From Pseudoalteromonas piscicida (lineage in GTDB: Bacteria; Pseudomonadota; Gammaproteobacteria; Enterobacterales; Alteromonadaceae): 64,000 nucleotides of DNA. Positions 16,156-25,480 of the stretch are shown here, piece by piece. The DNA is taken from the NCBI RefSeq assembly GCF_002744175.1, contig NZ_NKHF01000042.1, positions 24,058 to 88,057 on the forward strand, written 5' to 3'. The first letter of the stretch is position 1; every line of letters starts with the position of its first letter. Under the pieces are notes generated by a model. It ran no database searches. It was not told the DNA's origin and saw only the letters and a program-made list of their open reading frames with translations. A program made the translations under genes and the position numbers.

Positions 16156-19100
16156 TTACTCTTCGTCTTCAACCAAGGTCATCAGTGATGTATTACCACC
16201 AGAAGCGGTAGTATCAATACTAATGGTTTTCTCGGTAATTAGACGATTAATTAAGGTGTCATAGTACTCTGCACTGATCACAGGAAGGATTGCACCTTTA
16301 CGCTGTGCAAGTTGCTGTGAGAAGTAACCCAAGCGTGAAGAGCGAGCTGCAACCACAGCACCAGATAGGTGAGGGTGTGCCAAGATCGCTTGTAGCTGAT
16401 TCTGCTTCGCAACTTGGAATACACCTTCAGCAACACCGGTAGAGATAAACTTATCTCTAAACGCTAACGCTTCTTCATAGAACAGGTCTGACGCTACTGT
16501 AATAACCGTATTACCTGCAGCAAGTGCGGTAATAATTGAAATCGCCCAGAAATTGAACGAAGTACTCTTATCGGCATATGCTACAACGCATCCACGTGGT
16601 TCTAAGTGAAGTGTATTCGACTCACCAGTAGGCCCAGGAAGCGTAGTGTAAGTACGCATACGCTTTTCTAAACGGTTTAGCTGTGCACGGGCATCAGAAA
16701 GCGTTAGTGCAAGGTCATCGGCTAGTTCGTCGATGATATCAACCGTTGCTACCTTTGCAAGCAACTGACGTACCGCAGAAACACGATCATTCAATGCGGT
16801 ACGACGCCAGATCTTTTCATCACGCATTGAGTTTTGCATTAGTTTCTCAACTTGCTCAACCGCGCCTGGGAAGTGGTGGATCTCCAACTCATCAGGCGAT
16901 AGATCTGTCATTTGCACGTTGTCTGGAGAGGCTTTTTCTTTCACCAAACGCACGAGATAGTTTGGACCACCTGCTTTTGGACCAGTACCAGACAGACCGC
17001 GACCACCAAATGGTTGCACGCCTACGATTGCACCGATCATATTGCGGTTTACGTAAACGTTACCAGCACGAGACATCTTCGCTAGGTATTCACAGCGCTC
17101 TTCGATACGCGAGTGGACACCCATTGTTAGACCATAACCAGTACCGTTGATCTGATCGATAACGTTATCTAGGTCTTCAGCTTTAAAGCGCACAATATGC
17201 ACAACAGGACCGAATACTTCACGTTTAAGTACAGACAGATCAGAGATTTCGTATAAACGTGGTGCAAAGAAGTAAGCACCGTTTTCGCTGTTGTCTGGTA
17301 TGTTAGCTTCGAACAATAACTTGCCGTTGCTCTTCATAAACTCAACATGGTTTGTCAGCGTATTCAGCGCTTTTTCATCGATCACAGGACCAATATCAGT
17401 TGAAAGTTGTGAAGGGTCACCCACGTGCAGCTCTTTTAACGCACCTGTTAGCATTTCTATAATGCCATCAGCAACATCGTCTTGTACAAATAACACGCGC
17501 AATGCAGAACAGCGTTGTCCTGCGCTTTGGAAACCAGAAGAGATAACATCATCAACAACTTGTTCTGGGAGTGCTGTAGAGTCAACGATCATACAGTTTT
17601 GACCGCCGGTTTCAGCAATAAGCGGAACTTGAATGTCGTTGCGTCCAGCTAGAATTTGCGAAATCAGTGTGCCCGTCTCAGTTGAGCCGGTGAACATTAC
17701 AGCTTGAATACGCTCATCTGGCACCACATGCTTACCCACTTCGCTACCGCGCGCGATAACAGGTTGTACAACGTGCTCAGGTAAGCCTACGGTGCGCATC
17801 AACTCGATACAACGTAACGCAATCATACTGGTTTGTTCAGCCGGTTTTGCAATAACGGTATTACCAGTGACGATTGCAGCTGCAACTTGGCCTAAGAAGA
17901 TCGCAAGTGGGAAGTTCCACGGGCTAATACATAAAATAACGCCACGGGCTTCAAAACGCTCGTCTTTTGATAGCTCTTCTGCGCGCGCAGCATAGTAACG
18001 ACAGAAATCAACGGCTTCACGTACTTCATCGATGCTGTCTTGGGTTACTTTACCTGCTTCTTTAATACAGATAGCAACCAGTTCATCGTGATGACGCTCA
18101 AGTATATCTGCCACACGGCGGAGTAAATTTGCACGTTCTTCGACAGGGGTTTGCGACCACTCTGCAAAAGCCTCATCAGCGTTCTTCAGAGCGTTTTTCA
18201 TATACTCTTCATCATGAAGAGGAATCGCACCAACGACTTCTTTGTGGTTAGCAGGGTTGCGAACGGCAAGATAGCCTTCAGGAACGCTACTTTCGTCGAT
18301 TCTGTGTTCTTCAAACCAATTATCAAGGTTTTCTTTAAACGGTGTCAGATCATTGATATCTGTAAGATCCTTACCTTTTGAGTTTGGTCGTTCATCGCCA
18401 TAAAGCTCAATCGGTAGTTTGATCTGCGTGTTATAACGGTTACGTAAACCTTGCAGTGTTTCTACTGGGTCTGGCAATAATGCTTCCACCGGTTTTGTAG
18501 TATCAACAATGGCATTTACGAATGAAGAGTTTGCACCGTTTTCAAGTAAACGTCTTACTAGGTAGGCGAGTAGATCTTCGTGTTGGCCAACTGGCGCATA
18601 TACGCGACACTGGATCCCTTCACGCTCAACGATTTGATCGAAAAGTGATTCACCCATACCGTGTAAGCGCTGGAATTCGAACCCTTTATTGTCCCCTTTT
18701 GCAACTTCTAAAATAGTCGCAGCGGTGTATGCATTGTGCGTTGCAAATTGAGGGAATAGTACATCGCGTGCTTCGAGTAACTTAATAGCACAAGCTTTGT
18801 AAGATACGTCGGTAGTTGCTTTACGTGTAAATACAGGGAAGTGTTCAAGACCATCTTGTTGTGTGGTTTTGATTTCAGTATCCCAGTAAGCCCCTTTTAC
18901 TAGACGTACCATGAGTTTGCGGCCTACGCGGCGAGCAAGTTCTGCAACCCATTCAACAACAAAAATCGCACGCTTTTGATAAGCTTGTACTGCAAGACCA
19001 AATCCGTTCCAGCCGTCTAACTCAGCATCAGAAAATACTGCTTCAATAACGTCTAAAGAGATGTCTAAGCGATCTGCTTCTTCAGCGTCAACCGTGAAAC

Positions 19101-19959
19101 CGATGTCGTACTTTTTGGCCTCTAGCGCCAATGACTTAAGCTTAGGTACAAGCTCATTCATTACACGCTCGCGGTGTGTAAATTCAAAGCGAGGGTGAAT
19201 TGCTGAAAGCTTAACTGAAATACCAGGACTCTTGACCGGACCACGACCTTGAGCCGCTTTACCGATGGCGTGAATGGCCTCTAAATAGCTGTCATAATAA
19301 CGCTCGGCATCACGCATTGTGCGTGCGGCCTCGCCTAGCATGTCGTAAGAATACACATATCCTTTTTGCTCTTTATCAGCAGCACGATCGATTGCATCTT
19401 GGATGGTTTCACCCATCACAAACTGCTTACCCATGATCTTCATCGCGTAATTAACAGACTTACGGATCACAGGTTCACCAAGACGACCAATAGTACGCTT
19501 TAATACGCCAAATTGTTCTTCTTTATTCTTGTCTGAATAGTTGACCATTTTACCGGTGACCAGTAGTCCCCAGCTTGACGCATTTACGAATAGCGAGTCG
19601 CTACTACCAAGGTGAGAACTCCAGTCTCCATTGGCAAGTTTGTCTCGAATTAAACTGTCTTGCGTTTTTTTATCTGGTACACGAAGCAGGGCTTCGGCCA
19701 AACACATTAATACTACGCCTTCCTCAGTCGAAAGAGAGAATTCGTTTAAAAGCGCGTCAACACCGTTTTGACCATCTTGGTCTTTACGAATGTTCAACAC
19801 CATTTGACGTGCACGTTCCCATGCTCGGCTTCGAGCTGTAACGCCTACCTCAGCTAAAGGTAAAATATGATCAATTACGGCATTCTCGTCGATGCGGTAA
19901 AAATCACGGATCTTTTGTCGGATAGGACAGTTAGTTGTCAAATCGCCGTTATAAAGCAT
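16156..19959 (-). CDS. putA: Bifunctional PutA, proline dehydrogenase / P5C dehydrogenase
   Basis: 1267 residues. It oxidises proline to glutamate in two steps, with electrons passing to FAD and quinone and then NAD+. A helical arm is at ~1-110. The proline dehydrogenase barrel follows at ~130-440 (KLSAIHPRFEFTHRERV, then FTVDAEEADRLDISL). P5C dehydrogenase is at ~540-1000 with AETGGQN and catalytic Cys817 in SAGQRCSALR. A C-terminal ALDH-like domain ends the protein. It has no N-terminal ribbon-helix-helix DNA-binding domain, unlike E. coli PutA of 1320 residues, so this is the non-repressor type. Regulation probably falls to the divergent Lrp-type protein. The ATG at 19959 follows GAGGG. 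Confidence 0.97.
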   Translation of the reverse strand: MLYNGDLTTNCPIRQKIRDFYRIDENAVIDHILPLAEVGVTARSRAWERARQMVLNIRKDQDGQNGVDALLNEFSLSTEEGVVLMCLAEALLRVPDKKTQDSLIRDKLANGDWSSHLGSSDSLFVNASSWGLLVTGKMVNYSDKNKEEQFGVLKRTIGRLGEPVIRKSVNYAMKIMGKQFVMGETIQDAIDRAADKEQKGYVYSYDMLGEAARTMRDAERYYDSYLEAIHAIGKAAQGRGPVKSPGISVKLSAIHPRFEFTHRERVMNELVPKLKSLALEAKKYDIGFTVDAEEADRLDISLDVIEAVFSDAELDGWNGFGLAVQAYQKRAIFVVEWVAELARRVGRKLMVRLVKGAYWDTEIKTTQQDGLEHFPVFTRKATTDVSYKACAIKLLEARDVLFPQFATHNAYTAATILEVAKGDNKGFEFQRLHGMGESLFDQIVEREGIQCRVYAPVGQHEDLLAYLVRRLLENGANSSFVNAIVDTTKPVEALLPDPVETLQGLRNRYNTQIKLPIELYGDERPNSKGKDLTDINDLTPFKENLDNWFEEHRIDESSVPEGYLAVRNPANHKEVVGAIPLHDEEYMKNALKNADEAFAEWSQTPVEERANLLRRVADILERHHDELVAICIKEAGKVTQDSIDEVREAVDFCRYYAARAEELSKDERFEARGVILCISPWNFPLAIFLGQVAAAIVTGNTVIAKPAEQTSMIALRCIELMRTVGLPEHVVQPVIARGSEVGKHVVPDERIQAVMFTGSTETGTLISQILAGRNDIQVPLIAETGGQNCMIVDSTALPEQVVDDVISSGFQSAGQRCSALRVLFVQDDVADGIIEMLTGALKELHVGDPSQLSTDIGPVIDEKALNTLTNHVEFMKSNGKLLFEANIPDNSENGAYFFAPRLYEISDLSVLKREVFGPVVHIVRFKAEDLDNVIDQINGTGYGLTMGVHSRIEERCEYLAKMSRAGNVYVNRNMIGAIVGVQPFGGRGLSGTGPKAGGPNYLVRLVKEKASPDNVQMTDLSPDELEIHHFPGAVEQVEKLMQNSMRDEKIWRRTALNDRVSAVRQLLAKVATVDIIDELADDLALTLSDARAQLNRLEKRMRTYTTLPGPTGESNTLHLEPRGCVVAYADKSTSFNFWAISIITALAAGNTVITVASDLFYEEALAFRDKFISTGVAEGVFQVAKQNQLQAILAHPHLSGAVVAARSSRLGYFSQQLAQRKGAILPVISAEYYDTLINRLITEKTISIDTTASGGNTSLMTLVEDEE

Positions 19960-20367
19960 AAGCAACCCTCAAAAATTGGAGTCAAAAATACATGTAATTC
20001 GCGCCTGTTTATTAAATAACACCGTTGATGTAGTGATCATTTAACTGCATCTAAAACTAATGCAAAACCAAGTAACCGTGATGATTACTGATACTTAAGT
20101 TTTTTAAACAGGGAGCCTCAATTACGACAAAATGATGCAGTCACATTGCTAACCATAACACACAAACAAGTGTGTTCAACTTTTAGCCAGAATGCACAAT
20201 ATAAATGTTCGAACAGAGCGGTATTATGAATGAAATTAGCCACTTTGCCCTTTCTCGTTAATTTCGTGGGCATTCTATCGAAAAGACAGCAGAATATGCT
20301 GTTTTATTTTTTCTTAATACGGTAAATTTGCGGGTAATCTCAAACCCTCACAAAATTTTATGCTGAT
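19960..20367. other. putA / Lrp divergent regulatory region
   Basis: About 400 nt with no gene. It should hold both promoters. An Lrp-like palindrome lies at 20287-20301, and several short A/T-rich inverted stretches are seen (for example CACACAAACAAGTGTG at about 20160-20175). AT-rich bends near 20300-20330 precede the lrp-like gene. Confidence 0.5.
20287..20301. promoter_or_regulatory. Lrp-like binding site
   Basis: CAGCAGAATATGCTG is a 5+5 inverted repeat that fits the E. coli Lrp consensus (YAGHAWATTWTDCTR) at 13 of 15 positions. It lies ~67 nt upstream of the Lrp-type gene, and so may serve autoregulation and putA activation. Confidence 0.5.
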
Positions 20368-20856
20368 ATGACGACTTCCATTAAAACTCGAGTATTAGAC
20401 CGCATTGATTTAGCTATTCTAGACGCACTGCAGCGTAATGCTCGGATCTCAAATGTGAATTTGGCGAAAGAGGTCAATTTGAGCCCCAGCCCTTGCCTTG
20501 ATAGAGTAAAAAAACTTGAGGCTGAAGGCTATATTGAAGGATATACCGCAAGGCTCAATGCCGCGAAATTAGGGCAACATTTAGTGGCTCATGTTGAAAT
20601 TACATTAAAAAGTTCAACGGAAGAGGTATTTGATATCTTTAAGCAGCATATTGTTGATATTCCAAATGTTGTTTCTTGTGACATGGTGGCAGGTGGATTT
20701 GATTACTTAGTAAAAATCCGAGTTCAGGATATGCGCCAATATCGAGAGGTTCTTGGTCAAATTGTTGAAATCCCGGGTGTAGGCACTAATCACACCTATA
20801 TGGTAATTGAACACGTTAAAGAAGATATGGGTGTGGAAGTACTGAATTATCAGTAG
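20368..20856 (+). CDS. Lrp/AsnC family regulator, probable proline-responsive PutR-type
   Basis: 162 residues. Residues ~10-60 are the winged HTH (DRIDLAILDALQRNARISNVNLAKEVNLSPSPCLDRVKKLE), and ~70-155 the RAM ligand-binding domain (DMVAGGFDYLVKIRVQDMRQYREVL). It is divergent from putA, and in alphaproteobacteria Lrp-type regulators beside putA (PutR) activate it with proline. Here the same role is inferred, which also explains why PutA needs no DNA-binding domain. No clear ribosome site precedes the ATG. The SDR gene follows in 22 nt and is probably co-transcribed. Confidence 0.9.
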   Translation: MTTSIKTRVLDRIDLAILDALQRNARISNVNLAKEVNLSPSPCLDRVKKLEAEGYIEGYTARLNAAKLGQHLVAHVEITLKSSTEEVFDIFKQHIVDIPNVVSCDMVAGGFDYLVKIRVQDMRQYREVLGQIVEIPGVGTNHTYMVIEHVKEDMGVEVLNYQ

Positions 20857-20878
20857 TTACAGGTAAAGGAGTGGTTGA

Positions 20879-21625
20879 ATGCAAAAGGTAGTACTTATCA
20901 CCGGTGCGAGTCGTGGTATTGGCGCTGCAACAGCCTGTTTGCTCGGACAGCGAGGATATACGGTTGTTATTAATTATAAGCAAAATGCGGATGCGGCACA
21001 GAGCGTAGCCAATACAATCGTTGATAATGGTGGCAAGGCCCACATTGTTCAGACAGACATCACCGATGAGCAAGCCGTTGTGGCTATGTTTGAAAAAATC
21101 AAAACTGAAATTGGCACCGTGACACATCTTGTGAATAACGCTGGGGTATTAAGTACGCAAACTCGCGTTGAGGAAATGACTGCTGAGCGCATAAACCAAA
21201 TGCTCACGAGTAACGTCACGCCATATTTTATTTGTGCCCGCGAAGCGATTAAACATATACGCTTGAGCGATAATCCAGCACAGTGTGCGATTGTAAATGT
21301 CTCGTCGGCTGCTTCTTATTTAGGTGGCGCAAATGAATATGTTGACTATGCAGCGGCAAAGGGCGCCATAGATAGTTTCACTAAAGGGTTATCCTTGGAG
21401 CTTGCACAGGAACAGGTCCGCGTTAACTGTGTGCGGCCTGGGTGTATATATACCGATATTCATGCTGATGGCGGAGAGCCGAATCGAGTCGACCGTCTTG
21501 CCAGTGCCTTACCGCTAAAGCGAGGTGGAACTGCACAGGAGGTTGCCAACGCTATCGCTTGGCTACTGAGCGATGAGGCGAGCTTTACTACTGGCGGTTT
21601 TATCGACTTGGCGGGGGGCAAGTAA
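20879..21625 (+). CDS. SDR family oxidoreductase
   Basis: 248 residues, a classical short-chain dehydrogenase. The cofactor loop GASRGIGAA is at residues 9-17, NNAGV marks the central strand, and the catalytic Ser-Tyr-Lys set appears as NVSSAAS and YAAAKG. The substrate is unknown; a FabG-like or sugar/alcohol dehydrogenase is possible. AAAGGAG lies ~8 nt before the ATG. It follows the Lrp-type gene by 22 nt, so it may share regulation with proline use, though no direct role in that pathway is obvious. Confidence 0.85.
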   Translation: MQKVVLITGASRGIGAATACLLGQRGYTVVINYKQNADAAQSVANTIVDNGGKAHIVQTDITDEQAVVAMFEKIKTEIGTVTHLVNNAGVLSTQTRVEEMTAERINQMLTSNVTPYFICAREAIKHIRLSDNPAQCAIVNVSSAASYLGGANEYVDYAAAKGAIDSFTKGLSLELAQEQVRVNCVRPGCIYTDIHADGGEPNRVDRLASALPLKRGGTAQEVANAIAWLLSDEASFTTGGFIDLAGGK

Positions 21626-21880
21626 CTTGTAGTAATCGGTGGTGGCGTGATAGTCACCATGCTCGTCGATGATAAAGTGAGGAACTTACCCCACAACCTT
21701 AAACCTCAACATATTGGTATAATGCCTCGGCATTTGAGTCTGATTGTGTATTGTTTTCAAAGGGGAAAGGTAAAAAGCCAATAGAAGCACCCTGATAGAT
21801 ACAAGCTGGATCCAGTGTTGGCAATCCAAAAGATTGTATTCATATTGGGTGCGCTGATTGTCCTCACAAACAAAGCATCA

Positions 21881-22108
21881 TTAGATAAACTGTTCATGCA
21901 GCTCCTTATTTATCCTTGCCAAACTTTGCTCTAACTTTGCTTTTTCCTGCATTAATTTTTGCCAACGTGTTTGTTGCTTTGCGGTTGACTGACGCAGGGC
22001 GTCATAGAGCCTTCTTTGTGGTACATGGTACGCTTTTGCGGCTTGTGAAGGGGTCAGCATGTCATTTAGCACGGCATGAACCGCGGTTTCTAGCTTTGAA
22101 ATAGCCAT
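21881..22108 (-). CDS. Small psq-like HTH protein
   Basis: 75 residues. Residues ~5-40 form an HTH of the psq/homeodomain-like kind (LETAVHAVLNDMLTPSQAAKAYHVPQRRLYDALRQ), and the rest is a charged coiled coil. It is probably DNA-binding. AGGAGGAAGG lies 4-12 nt before the ATG, a strong ribosome site. Its start codon overlaps the stop of a 34-residue upstream ORF (TAATG), so the two are coupled. Confidence 0.8.
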   Translation of the reverse strand: MAISKLETAVHAVLNDMLTPSQAAKAYHVPQRRLYDALRQSTAKQQTRWQKLMQEKAKLEQSLARINKELHEQFI

Positions 22109-22212
22109 TAGCCTTCCTCCTGTTCTGCAGGTTTTATTTTAGTTTCGTGTATGGGCCACACGCTAATATCCAAATGCCAAAGTAAATACATTGTTTGGTA
22201 GAAGGTATACAT
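22108..22212 (-). CDS. 34-residue small protein coupled to the HTH gene
   Basis: A short ORF starting MYTFYQTMYLLWHLDISVWP and ending in an acidic tail. AAGGAGC lies 6 nt before its ATG, a near-perfect ribosome site, and its TAA overlaps the ATG of the HTH gene. Both points favour real translation. It could be a leader peptide or a small membrane-associated partner; the N-terminal half is aromatic and hydrophobic. I do not recognise a family. Confidence 0.6.
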   Translation of the reverse strand: MYTFYQTMYLLWHLDISVWPIHETKIKPAEQEEG

Positions 22213-22398
22213 AGTATTGCTCCTTTTGCGTTAATACATATTGAGGTAAGGAAGAACTATGCCAAATTTATAAATTAATATATTTCAATTGGTTAGATTG
22301 TTTTTGTACTGTGGAGCAGACACTATTGCACAGCTTTAGTGAGAAACCCGCCGTGGTTGCACCGAATTGAGCATATTTAAGCCGAGTGTGCCAAAAAG

Positions 22399-22412
22399 TT
22401 AACCTGGATCAA
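22399..22412 (+). promoter_or_regulatory. FNR/ANR-like box upstream of hcnABC
   Basis: TTAAC-CTGG-ATCAA matches the FNR/ANR consensus TTGAT-N4-ATCAA perfectly in the right half and 3 of 5 in the left. A possible -10 (TATTTT, 22433-22438) lies at the spacing of a class II promoter. In Pseudomonas, ANR drives hcnABC at low oxygen, so this site is plausible. Confidence 0.5.
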
Positions 22413-22496
22413 GTTAACGTAAATAAAGTAAATATTTTGTTTATTTTTAATATTTGGATAGTAGGCTTTGTGCGACTTAGTTGAAGGAGCATTTTT

Positions 22497-22808
22497 ATGT
22501 CTGAATTATCAAGAACACAAGATATAACAGAGCCAGAAGGGTTACAGTTTCAAATTCGAGTAAATGAAGAAACGGTTAACGCGTGTGATGGCGAAACGGT
22601 TTTGTCTGTTCTATTGGCGGCAAACTATAAGCAAATTATGGAAAACGATCGTCAGGCTGTATCAGGTGCCTATTGTGGTATGGGGGTTTGTCATTGCTGT
22701 CAGGTGACAATCAATAAGCAACATAAACAAAAAGCTTGCCAGACGTTGGTACAACCAAATATGCAAGTTGAAACAAAGCAGAATCGCTTTAAGCAAGCAG
22801 GAGCATAA
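22497..22808 (+). CDS. hcnA: Hydrogen cyanide synthase subunit HcnA
   Basis: 103 residues, a [2Fe-2S] ferredoxin-like subunit. The cluster-binding region reads SGAYCGMGVCHCCQVTI, followed by the conserved ACQTLVQPNMQVET. Length and this segment match Pseudomonas HcnA closely. With HcnB and HcnC it oxidises glycine to HCN and CO2 at the membrane, passing electrons to the respiratory chain. GAAGGAG lies ~8 nt before the ATG. An FNR/ANR-like box lies ~90 nt upstream. Confidence 0.88.
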   Translation: MSELSRTQDITEPEGLQFQIRVNEETVNACDGETVLSVLLAANYKQIMENDRQAVSGAYCGMGVCHCCQVTINKQHKQKACQTLVQPNMQVETKQNRFKQAGA

Positions 22809-22810
22809 GC

Positions 22811-24217
22811 ATGTCAACTTGCCAGAAGGAAAAGATTGTAATAGTTGGTGCCGGTCCTGCGGGGGTCAGCTGTGCGGCCGAACTTGGAAAATACTCTATC
22901 CCGAGTACTTTAGTAGACGAAGCGCCAAAAATTGGTGGGGTGATCTATCGTGGTCCACTCAGACAAGCGACAAAGCTTCCCCATTTAGATGAAAATCTCA
23001 AACGCTCTATGGCCGCGCTCAAGGTGCGCTATGAGCATCAAAAGCAACATATTACTTTGCAGTCACAAACCAAGGTACTTGGACCGGAAGGGAATAGTGG
23101 TTTGCTATTACAGACGCAAAACCAGATCACCCAACTAGACTATACCAAACTTGTGCTGGCAACAGGCTGTCATGAGCGCAGTGTACCGTTTGAAGGATGG
23201 CAATTACCCGGTGTTATGTTGATGGGCGGAATGCAACTTCAGCTGAAAAGTGGGCTGGTACGCCCAGGTAAAAAAGTGGCTCTAGTCGGAACTGGACCAT
23301 TGTTGCCACTCGTCGCTTGTCAGTTACATAAATCGGGGGCACAAGTAGTTGGCGTCTTCGAAGCCAGTCGCTTTAGCGAGCTTGCCAAAGAAACCGTTGC
23401 GTTAATGAATAAACCTAAGCTGACGCTTTCGGGTTTGAGCATGTTGGCGTATCTGAAAAAGCATAATATTCCTTTCAAGTATGGCTATGGAATAGTAAAA
23501 GCCGAAGGGCATGACAAGTTATCTAGCGTGACGGTAGCGCCTTATGATGAGCAGTGGCATGCCGACTTATCTAAAGCTCAACATCTTGAGGTGGATAGTC
23601 TTGGAGTGGGTTATGGCTTTGTTGCCCGTACACAGCTTGCCATGTTGCTGGGGTTATCGCATCAGTACACTACCACAAACGGTTACGTGCCCATGCTGGA
23701 TGATAACTTAAGAAGTAGCTTAAACCAGATTTTTGTATGTGGTGATACCAACGGTTTACTCGGGGCTGAAGCGGCCATTATAGAGGGTAAGATGGTAGCC
23801 ACAATGCTGGCCTATGAACAAGCTTGCTTGAGTGAGGCAGATTTTCACAAGCGAATGCGCAAGCTCAAGTCAAAACGTAAACAAGCTCAAAAATTTAGAG
23901 CTGGATTTGATCGATTTTCGGCTAGAAGAGAAGGCTTATTGGCATTAACACAGCCCGACACCGTTGTTTGTCGCTGTGAACAGGTAAAACGCCATCAACT
24001 AGATCTTGCACTGCAACAAGGTGCCAAAGATTTATCTAGCGTCAAGATGAGAACGCGTATCGGTATGGGAGACTGCCAAGGTAAAATGTGTTCGAGCTAC
24101 GCATTAGACCGACTGCACGCGGCAGGGCACCTTGACACTTTGGGGGTTATTAGACCTAGATTCCCACTTGACCCTATCCCATTTACTTTGTTGGAGAACA
24201 ATCATGAAGCAGTATGA
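22811..24217 (+). CDS. hcnB: Hydrogen cyanide synthase subunit HcnB
   Basis: 468 residues. It has an N-terminal FAD-binding Rossmann motif (VIVGAGPAGVSCAAELG), an NAD-type second Rossmann motif (KKVALVGTGPLLPLVA) and a C-terminal BFD-like [2Fe-2S] region (VVCRCEQVKRHQL, then GMGDCQGKMCSSYAL). This is the layout of HcnB and of opine/D-hydroxyproline dehydrogenase alpha subunits. The close match of the neighbours to HcnA and HcnC favours cyanide synthase. AGGAG is 7 nt before the ATG. It overlaps hcnC by 14 nt. Confidence 0.88.
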   Translation: MSTCQKEKIVIVGAGPAGVSCAAELGKYSIPSTLVDEAPKIGGVIYRGPLRQATKLPHLDENLKRSMAALKVRYEHQKQHITLQSQTKVLGPEGNSGLLLQTQNQITQLDYTKLVLATGCHERSVPFEGWQLPGVMLMGGMQLQLKSGLVRPGKKVALVGTGPLLPLVACQLHKSGAQVVGVFEASRFSELAKETVALMNKPKLTLSGLSMLAYLKKHNIPFKYGYGIVKAEGHDKLSSVTVAPYDEQWHADLSKAQHLEVDSLGVGYGFVARTQLAMLLGLSHQYTTTNGYVPMLDDNLRSSLNQIFVCGDTNGLLGAEAAIIEGKMVATMLAYEQACLSEADFHKRMRKLKSKRKQAQKFRAGFDRFSARREGLLALTQPDTVVCRCEQVKRHQLDLALQQGAKDLSSVKMRTRIGMGDCQGKMCSSYALDRLHAAGHLDTLGVIRPRFPLDPIPFTLLENNHEAV

Positions 24218-25409
24218 TGTAGTTATTGCCGGAGGCGGCGTAATCGGCGCTGCTTGTGCATATTTTTTGAGTCGCGATACTGACCTAAAAATCGCTCTAG
24301 TTGATCTGAAAAAGCCGGGCAATGCTTCCCGTGCATCCGCTGGTGGTTTATGGGCGATTGGCGAGTCGGTTGGACTTGGGTGTGGTGTTATTTTCTTTAA
24401 AACACTCTCCAAATTACAAAGCGAAGGGGAAACTGAAGCTGCTGAAACATTGCGCCCACACCAATTGCCGGAGTGCTTTTTTGAGTTGGCATTGAAGTCG
24501 AATGACTTATATCCAGATCTCTATGAAGAAATGCTCACGCGACATGGTGTGGACTTTAAATTTGAGCGCACGGGATTGAAATTCATCATGTATAACCGCG
24601 ATGATGAAATTTATGCCGACAGTATCGTGTCTGGTATTCCTAATTTGTCATCGCAGATCCGCTGGTTAGACCAACAACAACTGCGTGAAGAAGAGCCACA
24701 TATCACCCCTGATGCCATCGGTGCGATAGACTTTATCTGTGATCACCAAGTAAACCCTTATCGCCTTGTTGACGCTTATACTGAAGGGGCACGTCAAAAT
24801 GGCGTAGCGCTATATCTAAATACGGAAGTATTAGAAGTACTTCGTGAGGGTAACAAAGTGGTTGGCGTTAAGACCCAAAGTGATACTTTGCGCTGTGATA
24901 CCTTGATCAATGCCTCAGGCGCATGGGCAGATGATATTTATCATCAAGCGACAGGAAAACACATGCCTGTGTATCCAGTTAAAGGCCAAATTGTTTTATC
25001 TGAACGCATGCCCAAAGTACTTAACGGATGTATCAGTACGAGTGATTGCTATATAGCGCAAAAAGATAATGGGGAGATTTTGATAGGCTCTTCTACAGAA
25101 GAAAAAGGTTTTGATACAACCAATAGTCTAGATAAAATCACCGAGTTGTCACAAGGTGCTATGAAGTGTTTGCCGGTGCTAAAAGAGTCCAGCATTAAGC
25201 GCTGTTGGGCAGGACTTAGACCTGGCACTCCCGATGAGTTGCCAATTTTAGGGCCTGTTGATGGAGTAGAGGGCTACATTAATGCTTGTGGACACTTTAG
25301 AACAGGTATTTTAATGTCGGCCATTACTGGCACGCTGATTACTGAACTAATGACAGGTAAACCTACCTCTGTTGATTTAGCTCCGTTTCGCGTTGAAAGG
25401 TTCGAATAA
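24204..25409 (+). CDS. hcnC: Hydrogen cyanide synthase subunit HcnC
   Basis: 401 residues, a DAO-family flavoprotein. The FAD motif is VVIAGGGVIGAACAYFLS, followed by RASAGGLWAIGESVGLGCG, a run I know from Pseudomonas HcnC. Later blocks also agree, such as QIVLSERMPKVLNGC and CGHFRTGILMSAITG. It carries the glycine-oxidising site. The ATG at 24204 has TTGGAG upstream and overlaps hcnB; the frame stays open earlier but within hcnB. Glycine specificity is inferred from this match. Confidence 0.9.
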   Translation: MKQYDVVIAGGGVIGAACAYFLSRDTDLKIALVDLKKPGNASRASAGGLWAIGESVGLGCGVIFFKTLSKLQSEGETEAAETLRPHQLPECFFELALKSNDLYPDLYEEMLTRHGVDFKFERTGLKFIMYNRDDEIYADSIVSGIPNLSSQIRWLDQQQLREEEPHITPDAIGAIDFICDHQVNPYRLVDAYTEGARQNGVALYLNTEVLEVLREGNKVVGVKTQSDTLRCDTLINASGAWADDIYHQATGKHMPVYPVKGQIVLSERMPKVLNGCISTSDCYIAQKDNGEILIGSSTEEKGFDTTNSLDKITELSQGAMKCLPVLKESSIKRCWAGLRPGTPDELPILGPVDGVEGYINACGHFRTGILMSAITGTLITELMTGKPTSVDLAPFRVERFE

Positions 25410-25480
25410 GTATTTGATTCTGTTGTCTTAATGGGATATATCTAATTGTTTATGAGTATTTCATTAAGGCAGAATAAACG

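Noticed and set aside
16746..17150. 134-codon plus-strand ORF inside putA
   Set aside because: Antisense to the conserved P5C dehydrogenase domain; no domain and no ribosome site.
21626..21880. Possible gene remnant after the SDR gene
   Set aside because: A short frame is open but has no start, motif or ribosome site, so I could not support it.
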